64,000 bases of DNA from Caenorhabditis remanei (taxonomy: Eukaryota; Nematoda; Chromadorea; Rhabditida; Rhabditidae), in contig NC_071330.1 in assembly GCF_010183535.1 (NCBI RefSeq), positions 9,033,717-9,097,716 on the forward strand, read 5' to 3'. Shown piece after piece: positions 45,499 through 57,865 of this stretch; position 1 is the stretch's first letter, and each line of letters begins with the position of its first letter. The notes beneath the pieces were generated by a model, which saw only the letters and a list, made by a program, of their open reading frames with translations, had not been told where the DNA came from and did not search any database. The translations under genes and the position numbers were made by a program.

Positions 45499-46243
45499 AT
45501 GTCATTTGGTGGTCCAGTGAGGGTTTTCAGAGTAATTTTAAACACGAAAAACACGAATTTCAGCCACAAATCTTCTGTTTTCAAACTCGACACGTCGTCA
45601 TATTCTTCTCAATTTTTGGATTAATTGAATGTTTATGGCAATCCGTATTCAATGGAGATCTTGTCACGAAGACAACTGGATTCGTGTCTTCTGCTTTGGA
45701 AATTGTACTGTTGTATGGAGTTATCAAGAATCAGTCAAAACTTTTGAAGGTTTCAATGTATATTTCGGTAAGGAAATTGAAGATTTTGGGATGGGTCAGA
45801 CCCCTCTGCTGATGATTTGAAATATAATCCGAAAGGAATGAAACAAATACTTTTTCAGTAATTTTTAGAGCATCTCCCGGCATAAAATCAAATTTCAGTT
45901 AATCCACTTGACATTTGATTTCGGCGGAATCCTGGTTACTCCTGTATATTTCGCTAGTCAAGTGGCTTCTGGATACGAGTCCAATGACACGTATCCAAAT
46001 ATATTGGGAGTTAAAACAGCCGAAGAAGATCGTTTTGTAGTTGGATTGGTGACTGGATACTCAGTTGAAATCATAAGTACAGCTGGAGTTGCATGTGAGT
46101 TTTCAATCGAAATGAAATGATTTAATCTGCTTTTTATAGTGTCCGTTCTTCAATTTATTCTAATTAATCGATGTTATGTCTATGCGAAAATGATGGAAAG
46201 TGGAATATTCAAACAGTCGAAACTCAGTGTTATTAAGTTTTGA
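45499..46243 (+). CDS. Four-TM membrane protein, second of a tandem pair
   Basis: Four exons (45499-45516, 45564-45749, 45899-46094, 46140-46243) encode 167 residues. Predicted TM segments lie at about 15-32, 46-60, 70-88 and 118-145. The longest loop (SGYESNDTYPNILGVKTAEEDR) is polar and probably luminal or extracellular. The last exon ends in a basic tail. The first exon carries only six codons. The same size, four-TM layout, exon number and final-intron phase as the upstream neighbour suggest an old tandem duplication, though residue identity is low by eye. Function is unknown. Confidence 0.7.
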
Positions 46244-46467
46244 GACATTTCTTGAATGTTGGGTTGACTCGTAATGAAATTTGTAACCTATATAAACTAT
46301 TTGAATAAATAAAGAATAAGTTCTAACAGCGAATATTTTTATTTACAAACCTGCACGCGTAAAAGATTCGAATTCGAATGATGGAAAATAGGGGGAAGAA
46401 AAGAGAAATCAATGGAATTGTATAACAATTATTACAGTAAGTTAATGATGATTTTCAAGAATTCCTT

Positions 46468-48418
46468 TTAGATGATGAGTGGTTTTTGTGGCTTCTCAGT
46501 TGTTTGCTCAACGATTTCACGTGGTGGATTGTTCTCGAAGAACTTGAGAACAGCTGCGAATGGATCCAATTCTTTTTCATGATCCTTATCTTCAGATGAA
46601 GTATGTTCAACCTCTTCTTCAGATTCCATTGTCTCTGGAGTTGTCGTGCGTTCCTCGATTCTTGGGAAGCTATCTTCAATCACAATTGCTCCTTTTCCTT
46701 CCATTTCTGGCTCTTCTGTGGTTGATGGAACTGAATTCAATTCTTTGTTTGCAGCCTTAAATAATGGAATTTAGAATTCAGATGAATTGTGAATCAACTA
46801 ACCTCAGAGTTCTTTTGTTCATCAAAAGCGGAGAAAATATCTCTGAGAATAGTATCAGAGACTTCAGCTGCATCCTCTGGCATTGGAGTACTGCTACTGA
46901 CAACAGCTGGAATTGCTGTGTTTACTGTTGGTACAACAGTGACGTCAGCATTTCCAGATTGCTCTTCTGGAGCTGGAGTTGGAGTGATGGCTGTCCAAAT
47001 TTGACGAGATGGAGCATTTACTGGAATATTCTGAGACTTCTTTTGGAGTTCTTCATAAATTTTATCGTGAACAGATGGCTGTGGAATCGGTTGGAAGAAT
47101 TGTGGAGCCTGTGGGAAGCGGTCTTCTGGTTGTTGTTGTTGTTGTTGTTGTTGATGTGGGAAGAAGAATTGTTGTGGTGGTTGCTGAAATTTCGATTTGA
47201 TTGAAAGCGAAAGATTTTTGAAAAGCCTTACCTGCCAAACAGTTGGTCTCTGCCATTGTTGTTGTTGATGCATTATTGGTCTTGGCCAGAAATGTTGTTG
47301 TGGCTCTTGTTGCTCTTGTTGCTGTGGCTCTTGTTGCTCTTGTTGTTGTTGTTGTTGCTGCTGCTGTTGATGTTGTTGCTGTTGTTGCCATTGAGCTTGA
47401 GCCTGTTGAGCCTGAACTTGTTGGATCTCCATTTGATGCTGTTGCCAGAAGGCTTGAGCTCTCTGTTGTTGAGCATAAGCTTGTTGAGCCTCGTATTGAC
47501 GACGTTGCTCTTCTTCATAACGTGCTCTCTCTACCCATTGCTGACGAGCGGCTTCTTCTTGCATTTGTTGTTGTTGCTGTTGAATAAAGGCCATTTTCAT
47601 TTGTTGTTGCTGATAATAAGCAGCTTGAAGTCTTCTCATTCTCATCATTCTCATTGCCATCATTTGTTGCATGTACATTCTCTCTTCCATCATTTGTTGG
47701 AATTGTTGACGAGCCTCCATCATACGATATTGCTAGAAAAATTAATATGAAAATGAGTTTCATTTAATTCAGAGACTTACCTCGATTTCATCTGGATGAA
47801 GTGGACGATCCATGTTAGAAGTAGATTTCTCTTCAACAGATCCATCAACAACTGTCTTCTTATCTCCGTTGTTATTTGAAATATCTTCAACAACAACTAC
47901 CCGAGCCAATGGAATTGACATGATTCCCTCTGCAGAATTCGTCGTTTTTTCAGATGATACTTCGATCGGTGTTGCAGAAATCAAGGCTTCCATTTGTGGT
48001 TTGTCAACTGATGAAACAGTTTCTGTTTTCTGAAAATTATTTAATTTTGAATAATGTCTAAATATTCCGATTACCTTGAAAATATCAGGAGTGGCGGCCA
48101 AGAAATAGAATCCGAGAAGAGTGACGAGAAGAAGACACGTGGCGAAAAACATGCAATGGAAACATGCCCGCATTGCTTGGAAAGCTGGAGATGGAGCAGG
48201 TTTTGTTGGTGGAGCCGGCATTGGGATTATAGTTGGTTGGAGGACTGTGAACACCTGGAAACATATAGGATTACAGTTAGAAACAATTTAAATAGAATAA
48301 AAAACGAAATTTCAGGTGAAATTACATGAATAGAACTCACTTTTGGATCGATCTTGATTGCTTCTTTCTCGATGTCCTCACTCCCGTGAACACCGGGTTG
48401 GGCGCCTAGTTTGGTCAT
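46468..48418 (-). CDS. Single-pass membrane protein with long Gln/Met-rich tail
   Basis: Six exons (48418-48341, 48254-48075, 48029-47781, 47732-47232, 47183-46803, 46755-46468) encode 558 residues. After a short basic-acidic N-terminus and a Pro-rich stretch, one strong TM segment lies at about 55-79. An acidic Ser/Thr region follows, then a Met/Gln coiled stretch (about 170-225) and polyglutamine tracts of up to about 14 Gln (about 226-380). The acidic C-terminus ends KPLII. There is no signal peptide, so it is probably type II or reversed. A TTGCAG acceptor abuts the ATG, implying trans-splicing or an unseen 5' UTR exon. Position suggests C. elegans brp-1 (Y79H2A.1), but I am not sure enough to name it. 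Confidence 0.75.
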
Positions 48419-51400
48419 CTGCAAGATATCATTTTGATGAGAAATTGGGATAGATTTGTTCTATTTTCCATATCTACTGCGTGCAATTTAGAGTAAAAAA
48501 ACAATTGAAGAATGAGAGATCAATTAAAGAAGAAGAGGGTTAGAGATAAAACAAGAAATGCTCGCGGAGCATTTTGACAGGTTGGCACTGGTGTGTGTGT
48601 CTCATAGGAAAGATCACGATTCTTCCGCGCGGATAAGGGAAAAAATGATCTTCCGATGTTATGACGTGGCAAAAGTATAGTTTATGGAAGACTTCAGTCT
48701 CTAAACTGTTCTTTTATAAAGACTTTGTGATGGTCATGACCAAGTTGAAAAATAAGAAAAACAGAAACCGGTTTTCAAAAATAGAACTGCCACTTCTTCT
48801 CGATGGGTTACTGTACACTCGAGAAAACATTGATGACGTCATGATCTTGATCGACCGATACGGAATATGATAGAGAAAGGATGAAAGGGAGAGGAAAGGA
48901 AAACGGATTTGATATCATGAATACTTTGATTTTTGATTTGATACTTTAACATATGATAGAAAGGTTCAGAGGTCTCAGAAAAGGGATAGATCTAATTGAG
49001 ATTTTGAATTGATCAATGAGTAAGAAGGGGTTTATGAGCCAACTGATTGTATTCCTGGAGAAAAATATGGCAGGACATGAACAATTGGTAATGGATATTT
49101 ATTCGGAATCCGAACAAAGAAGCATCAGCTGGATCATTTTTCGAAAGTGCCTGGGATCTATGAATCTGATCCATTAAAAGAGTCGAAAAACAGAATTCGT
49201 TCATCTTTCAATTCTCGAACAATCTTCATAAAAGAAGACCTTCGTGTCTCCAATTGACCGTTTAAATTGCCAAGTAGATTCTCGTTGAAAACAATTTTGA
49301 AGGTTATGAAGACAAAAAAAACATTGCAAAGAAGAAGAAGAAGACCTTCAGAATAAATGGGTTGAAACAAGACACAAAATAATAGAAAACGGTTCCACTT
49401 TTATTCGATTCTTTCGTGTTTTCTTTTTTGAAATTAAGAAAATTCTAGGAGGTTTTGGAAGAGAGTGAAGAAGAAAAAGAAGTTATCATGAAGTGGCTAC
49501 ATGAACTCTTTCCTCCTAAAAATCGAATAAAAACGAGTTAGAAATATTCGTTCAAAGGCTGAACATGTGTTTGGGAGTTTAAGAAGTTCAGACTTCATCC
49601 ACTTGGATTTTATGTCATTTTTATTACCCAGTTTAAGAAAAAAAGATGAAACGAACTCAGAAAAAATTATTTTGATCCACTAAGACTTCAAAGTGAATGA
49701 TGTTGGGAATCAGTTCTTTCTTAGAACAAAGAGAATATTCTGATTGAGAATGAAAATCAGTGAGAATAAAAGAAGAATAAGAAGAAAAAAAAGACCGAAT
49801 GTGTCTCGATCGGTAGGCGTCCGAAAGTGGGAAAAAGAAGAAGACGTCAGTCATCGGACACAAGAAATGGGCGGAGTCTTTATCACACTGTTAGTTTTTG
49901 GAAAGGAGAAAAAAAGAAGAAGATGGTAATGATTTTTCAGAGAATTAATTAGGAAAAAGGTCAAAACAAGATTTAGGAGAAACTGGTTTTGAGAATATTA
50001 TCACTTTCGGGACTGATTGATAAGGTGAAAGGGATTCTAATAAAGAACGTTTGGGACTTGACAGGAGGCAGTTGTTGAAATGCATTCCATCGAAATTACT
50101 GAGTTTTCATCAAAATTCCAGTTCCACAAGTACCTTTAATGGCTGAATTCATTCAAGTACGCTTGAAAAAAGTAATGCAAATATTTGAAAACTGTACACG
50201 GCACACTGACTTTTCAGTGTTTTAATGACTAGATTTTCAGAGATATGAGTCAGTTTTCAGAGAAAAGTGAAAGTTTCGGGTCGTCATCGTTCCGTGACAC
50301 ATCGACTAAAACTTCGATTTGAATGGTTTCTTTCTACTCAGTCATAGTTAATTTTACACTTTTACAAAGTTGAAAAGAAGGTTAAAGGTTGGTACTTTTA
50401 TTGGATAGTTTTGGTAATGATGTCTCGAGAAACACGAATTTTTAAGAAAATAAAGCTTTTGCCGAATTTCTTTGCTAATAATGAAATTTGGTTTCGGGGA
50501 ATTCGCTTAATCGACTATACTCTATTTCCAAAGAAATGGAGGGCGGTATTCCAGAATTAATAATTGCAGAACTGTCTTTTTAGAGATCAGGGAAATGAAT
50601 ATTGAACTTGTTCACTTCCTCCTCAGAATTGTTTTTCAAAAAAGTCAATTGAAATGTTTTGGAATCGCATAACATCAAATGGATAATGAGATGTCATTTC
50701 TGTAGGAAGCTAATTGTAAAAGTGATGAAGTGTATAGTAATTGTTGAAGGCATTTTAAAATAAAATAATCGCAAATAGCTATGTGGATTTATGAAGATTG
50801 TTTCAGAAGATGTCGTTTGGGAAGTCATCCGACCCATTTTTGTATTTTTTACAACATCTTTTTTCTTCAATTTGCGGCCACATCGTGATGCAATTATCTA
50901 TCCGAATAATCTTTTCGTTCACATAGTTTCATTAGATTTAAAATGTTGATAAACTTTGATTTTCAGTTGAAAAAGGAACATTGGAATAGATAATAACAAG
51001 GTATAAACATAAGAATAACATGAGAAAAAGAAGGAAACAGTTTGGCGAATTTAAGGGAAATGACGAATTTAGAAGGTTCTTGAAAGGCGATTCAACTAGT
51101 GTCAAGGTTAGTTTCTCTCTTTTTTCGGACAATCACATGGTTGACACAGGGAAAAACTGGAGAGGTGACTACTGCAATTATCTGAATTCGACGATTTGAT
51201 GAGTATATAGAAAGAGATGAAAAGAAGTGAATCAATACTATAAAACTATTCGAAAATCCGAAAATTACAAAATTGAACACTAGAAATACGAGGAATGGCA
51301 GAATGGTTGGAAAAAAAAAGAAGCTGGTTTTACGATTGGATCTCCAGATGACTGATTGAAAAAAAGTAGGAGAAGAAGGAGATGAATCATTACGGCTTCT

Positions 51401-54400
51401 TTTGGTCTGAAGACTGAAGAGTTTTTGATCATAACACGTATTCTAATAGGTTTTCTCTCTCTGTGTTGACATCAGATGGAAACATCTGAAGTAAGAATGA
51501 AATAAGGGAAGTTACAACTCTTGTTGTGTTAATTCTTCTCTAACTTACAAGGAATTATTCGTGCTTCTTAGTTTGAGCTTAAAAGGCAAAGTCACAGAAG
51601 CACAGTTGTTCTTCTTTTCTTCTGAATAATTATAAAGGACAACTTAAAAACTTTTGATACGTATTTAGTTGCTACTTTTGCCACCTATAGAGCTTTAAAA
51701 TTGATATACCCCATATAAAATTACTTTTGACTCGGCGAGACACTCCCAAAGTAGATCATTTTCAGCTGAAATTTTCATAATGAATAGCCTTTCCGTCTGC
51801 GTTATAGCTCAAAAACTTGAATACACTAACCCAATTTTCATCGCTTCCACAAAACTACCCAATCGAACAAAAATATTTCTATAGAAACCCCAAACAAAAA
51901 CTGTAATAATAATTTCCTATACTGACCCCTTTCTTTCTTTTTCTCACTGATACACTCAGATAATTTACTTCCAAATAACTTCAAACACATTCAGAAATCA
52001 ACTGCCCATAATTGTTTCCTTTCTCACATTTAACGAAATTTGCAATTTTCATTTATGGGTCTACATTTCTGCCAGACTGAAGGTTAGTTCAGTGATTTGA
52101 TTAAAGAAAATCGAATGTGGACGATAAAGAAAAATTGAAGAAATTACCGGTTTTGACTGACAAAATGCCTTTTCTTTATGTGGTCATCTGAGTCTTACTG
52201 TACTTATTTTTCTAAATTTGTTCAGTTTTTGGTACTGATCTGTTATCAACGACGTGATCAGATATCTAACATGGGAATGACCCAGGGTGTAACGCTGGGA
52301 TTTCTTAGATATTTTGGGAAATGATAGCCCTTACCCCAGCTAGAACAAAATAAAAATCTTACGTGCCCCTTTTTGAGTTTCCAGAGAATGGGAGACAAGA
52401 GAGAGAGAGAGAGAGAGATCACTGAGGAAGGGATGCAAATCACTATTACTCATTCCAGTTGGAAATTAAAAAGATACTTGAAAAAAGTCCAAAAATCCAC
52501 AAACAATCTCCATTCGAACAACCAGAAAATACAATGATGATGGCGAGGAGAGGAGGGAAAAGGGCGCCAATTTGAATCATTTTTCTTTTTTTTCTCTGTA
52601 TGAATATGTCCAAATAATCGACAAACAGAAGCAAGGCAAGCAATGGAAAACCCGTTCTTTTTGGCGCATTTCTCTACAGAAGGCGTCCATCTTGAGTGAA
52701 AATAGTGTGTGAAGTGGAAGAGGCGCAGAGAAAACGGAACCGAGAATAAGGGTTGTTGGAAAGAAAAAAGGGATTGAAGAAACGAGAGAAGAGAGGTCGT
52801 GACCCTTGAAAAATGTTGGTCAGGGTAGAAAAAGGTTTATTTTTTGGGAGAGAATCGGAGAAGATGTTTGATTTGAATTCAAGACGAAGGAAGAAAAAAA
52901 GAAATTCAGAAGCCGGGAGAACTGTTCACTCTGCTTGGTACATTTCCTGAAAATGATAGTAGTTAAAATTTCAGAATCAGATTAGTTTAACGACTCCAAT
53001 CATGGAATCAAAGTGACGTGATCGATTTATCGGAAGTAGATTCTGGAATGATGTTCCGCGTACTTCACTGAACAGAAAAATGTATTCAGCAGTCGCTGAA
53101 AAATGAAATGCCACCAAAGGCTGTTGAAAGCTCGGTTTGAATTCTGGTCTCCATTTTGATTCTCAGTTTTCCTACAGTCTCATTCTCAAAGTTGTTCGGT
53201 AACTTTTCTCTTAAAATAAGCTGAATAATATTTGCATTCTAACAATCTTTGTATTTTAAACACTTTTTTGTCTGTAATCTTTGAAAAACATTGAAAACAT
53301 TGAAAACTTTGAAAACACACCAATAATCGTTCGTTTCATTTTCTATTCCACTTCCATAACCGGACATTTATACAAACCAAACTGAACATTCCAAACAAAT
53401 TTCAAAGCTATAAGTGGAGGAGAAAAAAGACAAACAAAAGAAAAAACAAGTCCTAAAGGCTAAATGACGACACAATTTTCGGATTATATCGTACTTCTTT
53501 GCCCTTCATTTTTTCTATTTTTTTGGAATTCGAAGACGTCACAGATTCAGATGGTACAGTATCCAAACCACGACAAAAACATGTAATGATGATGACCTTG
53601 AAAATAAAAGATTTGTTGCAAATGGAATGGTAAACATTGATGTTGAAAAAAGGACTCATGTGATTCACATGAGAGTGTTGATGACGTGGCACTAGTTTGG
53701 GGAAGAAGAAGAAGAAGACGTTGAGGAAGATTGGATTTCTGTAATGAGGCGTATCAAACACACGATATTTGGGGGTTTTGTGTCAGAGAATGGGTTAGAA
53801 AAGTTTTAAAAAAATAATAGAAGGGGAATTTTGGTTTTCTGATTCTTGATGTTCCAATGAAAGGATACAGGGCAGAACAAAATCAGAAATAGACAGATGC
53901 ATGATGAGGGAATGCTGGTTTGGAAGATAGTACTCTTATTTCTCTCCTTAGAACAAGCTGATCCTGTTCACAATCAATAAACTCTTTCGCTCTGAATTGA
54001 ATACCGTAAGAAAAGAAATAGAAGCCCATGGACGGTTATTCTACTCAAAAATCTCAATTCAATGAATATTCGACGGGCAGCTGTTGTATCGAAAATTATT
54101 GATATTTTTCATCACAGTTTCAGATCTAAAATTAGCTGAAACTTTCGCGTCTTTGCCCATTTCTAAAACTTGCAGATGAAGAAGTGAATTGGAGAAAAGA
54201 AATGAAGAATTGAAAATTATCCAGATGACAATGGAGAATACAAAAACCCAAAAAGATACTTTAGATCCAACAAAATACGAGTTTAGGATTTATCAATTCA
54301 TAAAGTTGAAGAAATTCTGGAGAATCTCGATGAATGTTGTGAATGATGTGACAAGAGTAACATGGAAACAATAGAAATCAATGTGAAGATAGTTTTTCTG

Positions 54401-54616
54401 AGCTTAATCCACACTACATTTACTTCCAACGACTCCAAGAACTGATGTTCAAAATTTTGGTTTTCATTCATTTTATATGATTGAAAAATATTGATAATTT
54501 GATTGTCAGAAACACTTTTGTCTTAACTCTTTCCGTCAATAAATAATAACTTATTTACGTCCGCAAGGGTACGTGATAGAGAAAAATGTGTAGTATGAGT
54601 TCAATTTAGCCGTGTT
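48419..54616. other. Gene-poor 6.2-kb region
   Basis: Low-complexity, purine-rich (plus-strand) DNA with many GAAAAG/GAAGAAG runs and a GA microsatellite. No exon chain could be assembled. One weak minus-strand exon-like stretch occurs at about 53453-53596 (a TTTTCAAG acceptor then an open frame of about 48 codons), without partners. The region could contain distal regulation or a 5' UTR exon for the Q-rich membrane protein gene. Confidence 0.5.
52399..52418 (+). repeat. GA dinucleotide microsatellite
   Basis: Ten uninterrupted GA units within a longer purine tract. Confidence 0.9.
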
Positions 54617-55040
54617 CTAATTACTTGTATTTGTAGCACAAATGCAACTTTTTCTTTTTCTTATTTCTTGGAACGAACGTTTTTTCGTGGGAGATTGGAG
54701 ATAAATTAGCATGCTTGTAGGTCTTAGATTCGATCCCCAGTGTTTCCAAAGTCACGATATTGCTACCTAAGGTCATAACGAAGACTCGGAATGTTATCCA
54801 CGTTCGGCGTCTGATTTTCATGACCTTCATCCTCTGAGTTTTCCGGAGTTTCTTGAGTTTTTCCAGCTTCCGTTTTCTTTGAAGTATGACGTAAGCCTTC
54901 TTTTCAGCCCATTCTTGCTTTTGCTTACACACATTCCTTTTGATTTGTTCTCCTTTCTTTGCCCAATTCTTCAACCCTTGCTCGATTTTTTCGGCATATT
55001 CGTTCATCAGCGTATCCCCACTCCCGTTTTTCACTACCAT
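54617..55040 (-). CDS. Doubtful small hypothetical protein
   Basis: A three-exon model (55040-54929, 54866-54767, 54722-54617) gives 105 residues with phases that close. The first exon is Lys/Glu-rich and helical; the second is acidic (TQETPENSEDEGHEN), the kind of composition seen in true coding exons here. The donor of exon 1 (GTAAGC) is good, but both acceptors (GGAAG, TCTAAG) are weak. The alternative of reading straight through from the same ATG gives a 139-residue, very basic frame. Another open stretch with Pro/Cys codons lies upstream at 55142-55240 and might belong to the same gene. No family is recognised; it may be a decayed gene. Confidence 0.3.
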
Positions 55041-55448
55041 GTTGATTGCCCGTTTGATTCCTTACGTCTTCCTAACAAGTGATGTTCGTCCGACCTCCCA
55101 TGAATGAAAAAAACGGGGAATGATAAATGGAAAATTGCGTACCATAGTGTCGTCGGCATTGTGCCGAAGATTTGAAGGACGCCTGGGGCATTCAGGAGGA
55201 CTTTCCGGGCTACATAAGACGTTGTTCTGATCTTTTACTCGACTCACCGGTCATGTTATCAACATCAATCAAAACCATCTTAAACTGTTTCCTTTTTGCT
55301 TCTTGCGGTCATATCAACTTTTGAAAATCATTTTCTTAAAATCTCTCAATTTTCAATTATCCACGTAGTCCACTCGATCGTGACGTTCTCACCAATGAAT
55401 CATTCCGTCATATTTCGATAGATTCATTTCACATTTTACTTTCACAAC

Positions 55449-56662
55449 ATGAGCGAAAGATGTGAGTTTTTTTTTGAGAATATTCAGAAATAATGTGTAT
55501 CTATTGTATTATTTGCTCAGTTTCCTATCGAGACAACTGATTGAATGAAATATTAAAATATTCTATTACATTCCAGATTCGAAAAATGGAGTACATACTT
55601 TCGAAAATGTTGTTGGTCATTTAGCACAAAATGAAGAACAAGTACATCCGCTTGGTTCCATCGGTGGTTATGAATGGTTTGTGTAGGTCCCCTAATCGGA
55701 AAAATACGAAATGTTGTTCAGGAAGTTGGGGTTGGGAGTATACGATGAAACAGATTTTCGGACCTCTCTCATCTGTGGAAATGACAATCCAAAAGTTAAG
55801 ATTGGGATCCGTTATTATCTTAAAATCAAGAACTCTTATGAGATTCTCCAAGAAAAGTTCAAGAGAGAAGACTTCACGAACTTGGAGAGTGATAGTGTTG
55901 TGATTAGCAAATACATTCCACTTTTGGAGGTTTTGAATCTGAAAAATGGATGGTTGAATGATGGGAAATGTACAGTGGAATATGGAATTCAAGTCGAATT
56001 TATTCTAGGATACGATGGAATTTGGAAATTTAATTTCTACGAAGAATTGTTCGATTCCAAACAGAAGGAGAATATGATCAGTTTTTACAAAAAGATAGAT
56101 TCAAATGATAGATTCTTGTATTCTCATAAGCAGGTTGATTGATAAGAGTAACTAAAAAAAAACTAGAATGATTTCCAGGTTTTGAGCCATAACTGTTTAC
56201 ATTACTGTGATATCACTACAGAATCTCATCACGAACTGATTCCGGATAATGTCGAGTTTGATCATTTGGAACAATGTTTGCAAATGGCTCATGGAGTTCA
56301 AATAGAATTGGGAAGTGAGTAGACCGCATTGCATCTTCCCATAAATTAGAAAGAATCTACCAAACTAAATTCCAGCTTTTTATCTTCTCGAGATGACCAG
56401 AGTTGCTCGAAGATTATATTTGACAAATACTTCTCATTTCATCGAGGAACAGTTAATCTGGAATGAATACAGTAGCGAGATGTTCATTTTCTGCGCAATC
56501 GAAAACAATTTCTTTTGTTTTCTGGCGGTTCTTTTAAAAAAAGTGACTCCAGAATATGTTTTAAAAATAATTCGTTTCTCATTCAATGGAGGATTTATTA
56601 ACAATTCATCGATGAAAATTAAAAAGATGATTATGGCAAAGGTGCTCTACGGGAGATATTGA
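55449..56662 (+). CDS. MATH-BTB family protein with degenerate BTB domain
   Basis: Five exons (55449-55461, 55577-55676, 55722-56133, 56179-56314, 56376-56662) encode 315 residues. The N-terminal half is MATH-like: the SIGGYEW motif followed by WKLGLGVY, a beta-rich core, and the terminal GYDGIWKFNFYEELFD strand pair. The C-terminal half shows BTB spacing (FLYSHKQVLSHNCLHYCD...EFDHLEQCLQMAHGVQIEL, then the helical ARRLYLTNTSHFIEEQL). The usual HKxxLxxxSxxF core has lost several hydrophobic positions. In nematodes intact members are substrate adaptors for CUL-3 ubiquitin ligases and form fast-evolving families; whether this one still binds CUL-3 is doubtful. Exon 1 encodes only four full codons (MSER), so the start is less certain than the rest. 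Confidence 0.78.
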
Positions 56663-57111
56663 ACTTCATGTCAGTTTCGGATTGGTTTTTTTCGAAATGA
56701 ATGAATGAAAATGTTAGAATATGGCAGAATTATTGAAGTTAACAGAGTTAGGACTAGCGTATCTATTTCTCAAACCATTTTTTGAGCGAAAAAAGTTGCT
56801 CATATTTTTTAGCTCATAACTGTCCCCCAAGTGCTGATCCCCTGGAGGTCGCCCTGGCGTCCCAAAATCCACAAAAAATAAACTTTTGAAAACGTTGAGC
56901 AAAATTATTATTAAGAAAAATAAGAGCGGACAAAATTGTGGGCATTTATTTTGGATAAACTCCACTCCCTCCAAATCGGGAAGCTTTGATTGAAGAAGGA
57001 GAAGACCTCACGCAAATTTCCGATATTTTTTTGGAATCCTCGTCCTTACTAAAAATATTTCAGAATTCATTTCTATCTTTTGTTGTTTCATCATCAAACT
57101 CTTATCCAAAC
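56663..57111. other. Spacer downstream of the MATH-BTB gene
   Basis: AT-rich with a short C/G-richer patch (CCCCAAGTGCTGATCCCC, about 56823-56840) that looks repeat-derived. No coding feature. Confidence 0.45.
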
Positions 57112-57865
57112 ATGTCTTGTCCAGTTGGAACATTAGATCAATTTTCAAGGTAATCCGTACATCTGCAATGCTTTTAATTGAACTTTCTCTCTATTCAGCT
57201 ACGCTTTATGTAGTCCAAATCTTTGGATGATCGTTGCGTGTTCATGTATGACACTCTTAACAATGATATTAATGATGTATATGCAACACGGATTCAGAAG
57301 AGATATGAGGTGGCTTCAGTTTGCTCAGTGGAAGGTTCGCAGTGCATAATCGGTTCTTGAAATATTTCTGTTTCAGCTGAATCAATTAGCTGAACGTCTT
57401 CGTTATCAAGAACCAAATGTGACACTTCTTGAGCAGATAACAAGAAAAGTGAATGAGAAAAAGAATACAGATAAGCATGCATTCGACTTCTTCAATAATA
57501 ATCGAGATGCTAATAATAATGTTCCTGGAGTAATTAATCAGAATAAAATGACAAATACAGAAAAAGAATCGAATGGAGAAACGGATCGAGTAGCTGCTCA
57601 AGTCAAAAAAGCGAAAGATGATGACGCTGAAAAGGTGTTGAAAGACCAGAATATTGATGCAAATACTCCATTAGTGTATGTTTAAAATTTGGAAAATTTT
57701 GAGTGTTTCATTTCCTTTTTCAGTCCAAATCCACAACCAAAATCAGGCGGATCTCAGAAAATACTAAAGAAATGGACCGAAGCAACGAAGGATATTCTGG
57801 CGATTGACGACAACAATGATGATGAAAAAGGGAAACCTCGAGTCGATAAAACTCAAGATGATTGA
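57112..57865 (+). CDS. Small single-TM protein with acidic/Asn-rich tail
   Basis: Four exons (57112-57149, 57199-57334, 57377-57675, 57724-57865) encode 204 residues. A short N-terminus leads to one Met-rich TM segment at about 21-38 (LWMIVACSCMTLLTMILMMY). A juxtamembrane amphipathic helix follows (RDMRWLQFAQWKLNQLAERL), then an Asn/Lys/Asp-rich, probably disordered tail ending DKTQDD. The start is the first ATG of the exon. No family is recognised; it looks nematode-specific. Cytoplasmic orientation of the tail is likely from the basic residues after the TM. Confidence 0.72.

Noticed and set aside
47184..47231. In-frame 16 residues in the Q-rich protein
   Set aside because: It is a 48-nt intron (GTAAGG...TTTCAG); the insert has unlike composition.
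54721..54740. Possible tRNA T-loop (GATTCGATCCCC)
   Set aside because: No matching A box, acceptor stem or anticodon arm around it.
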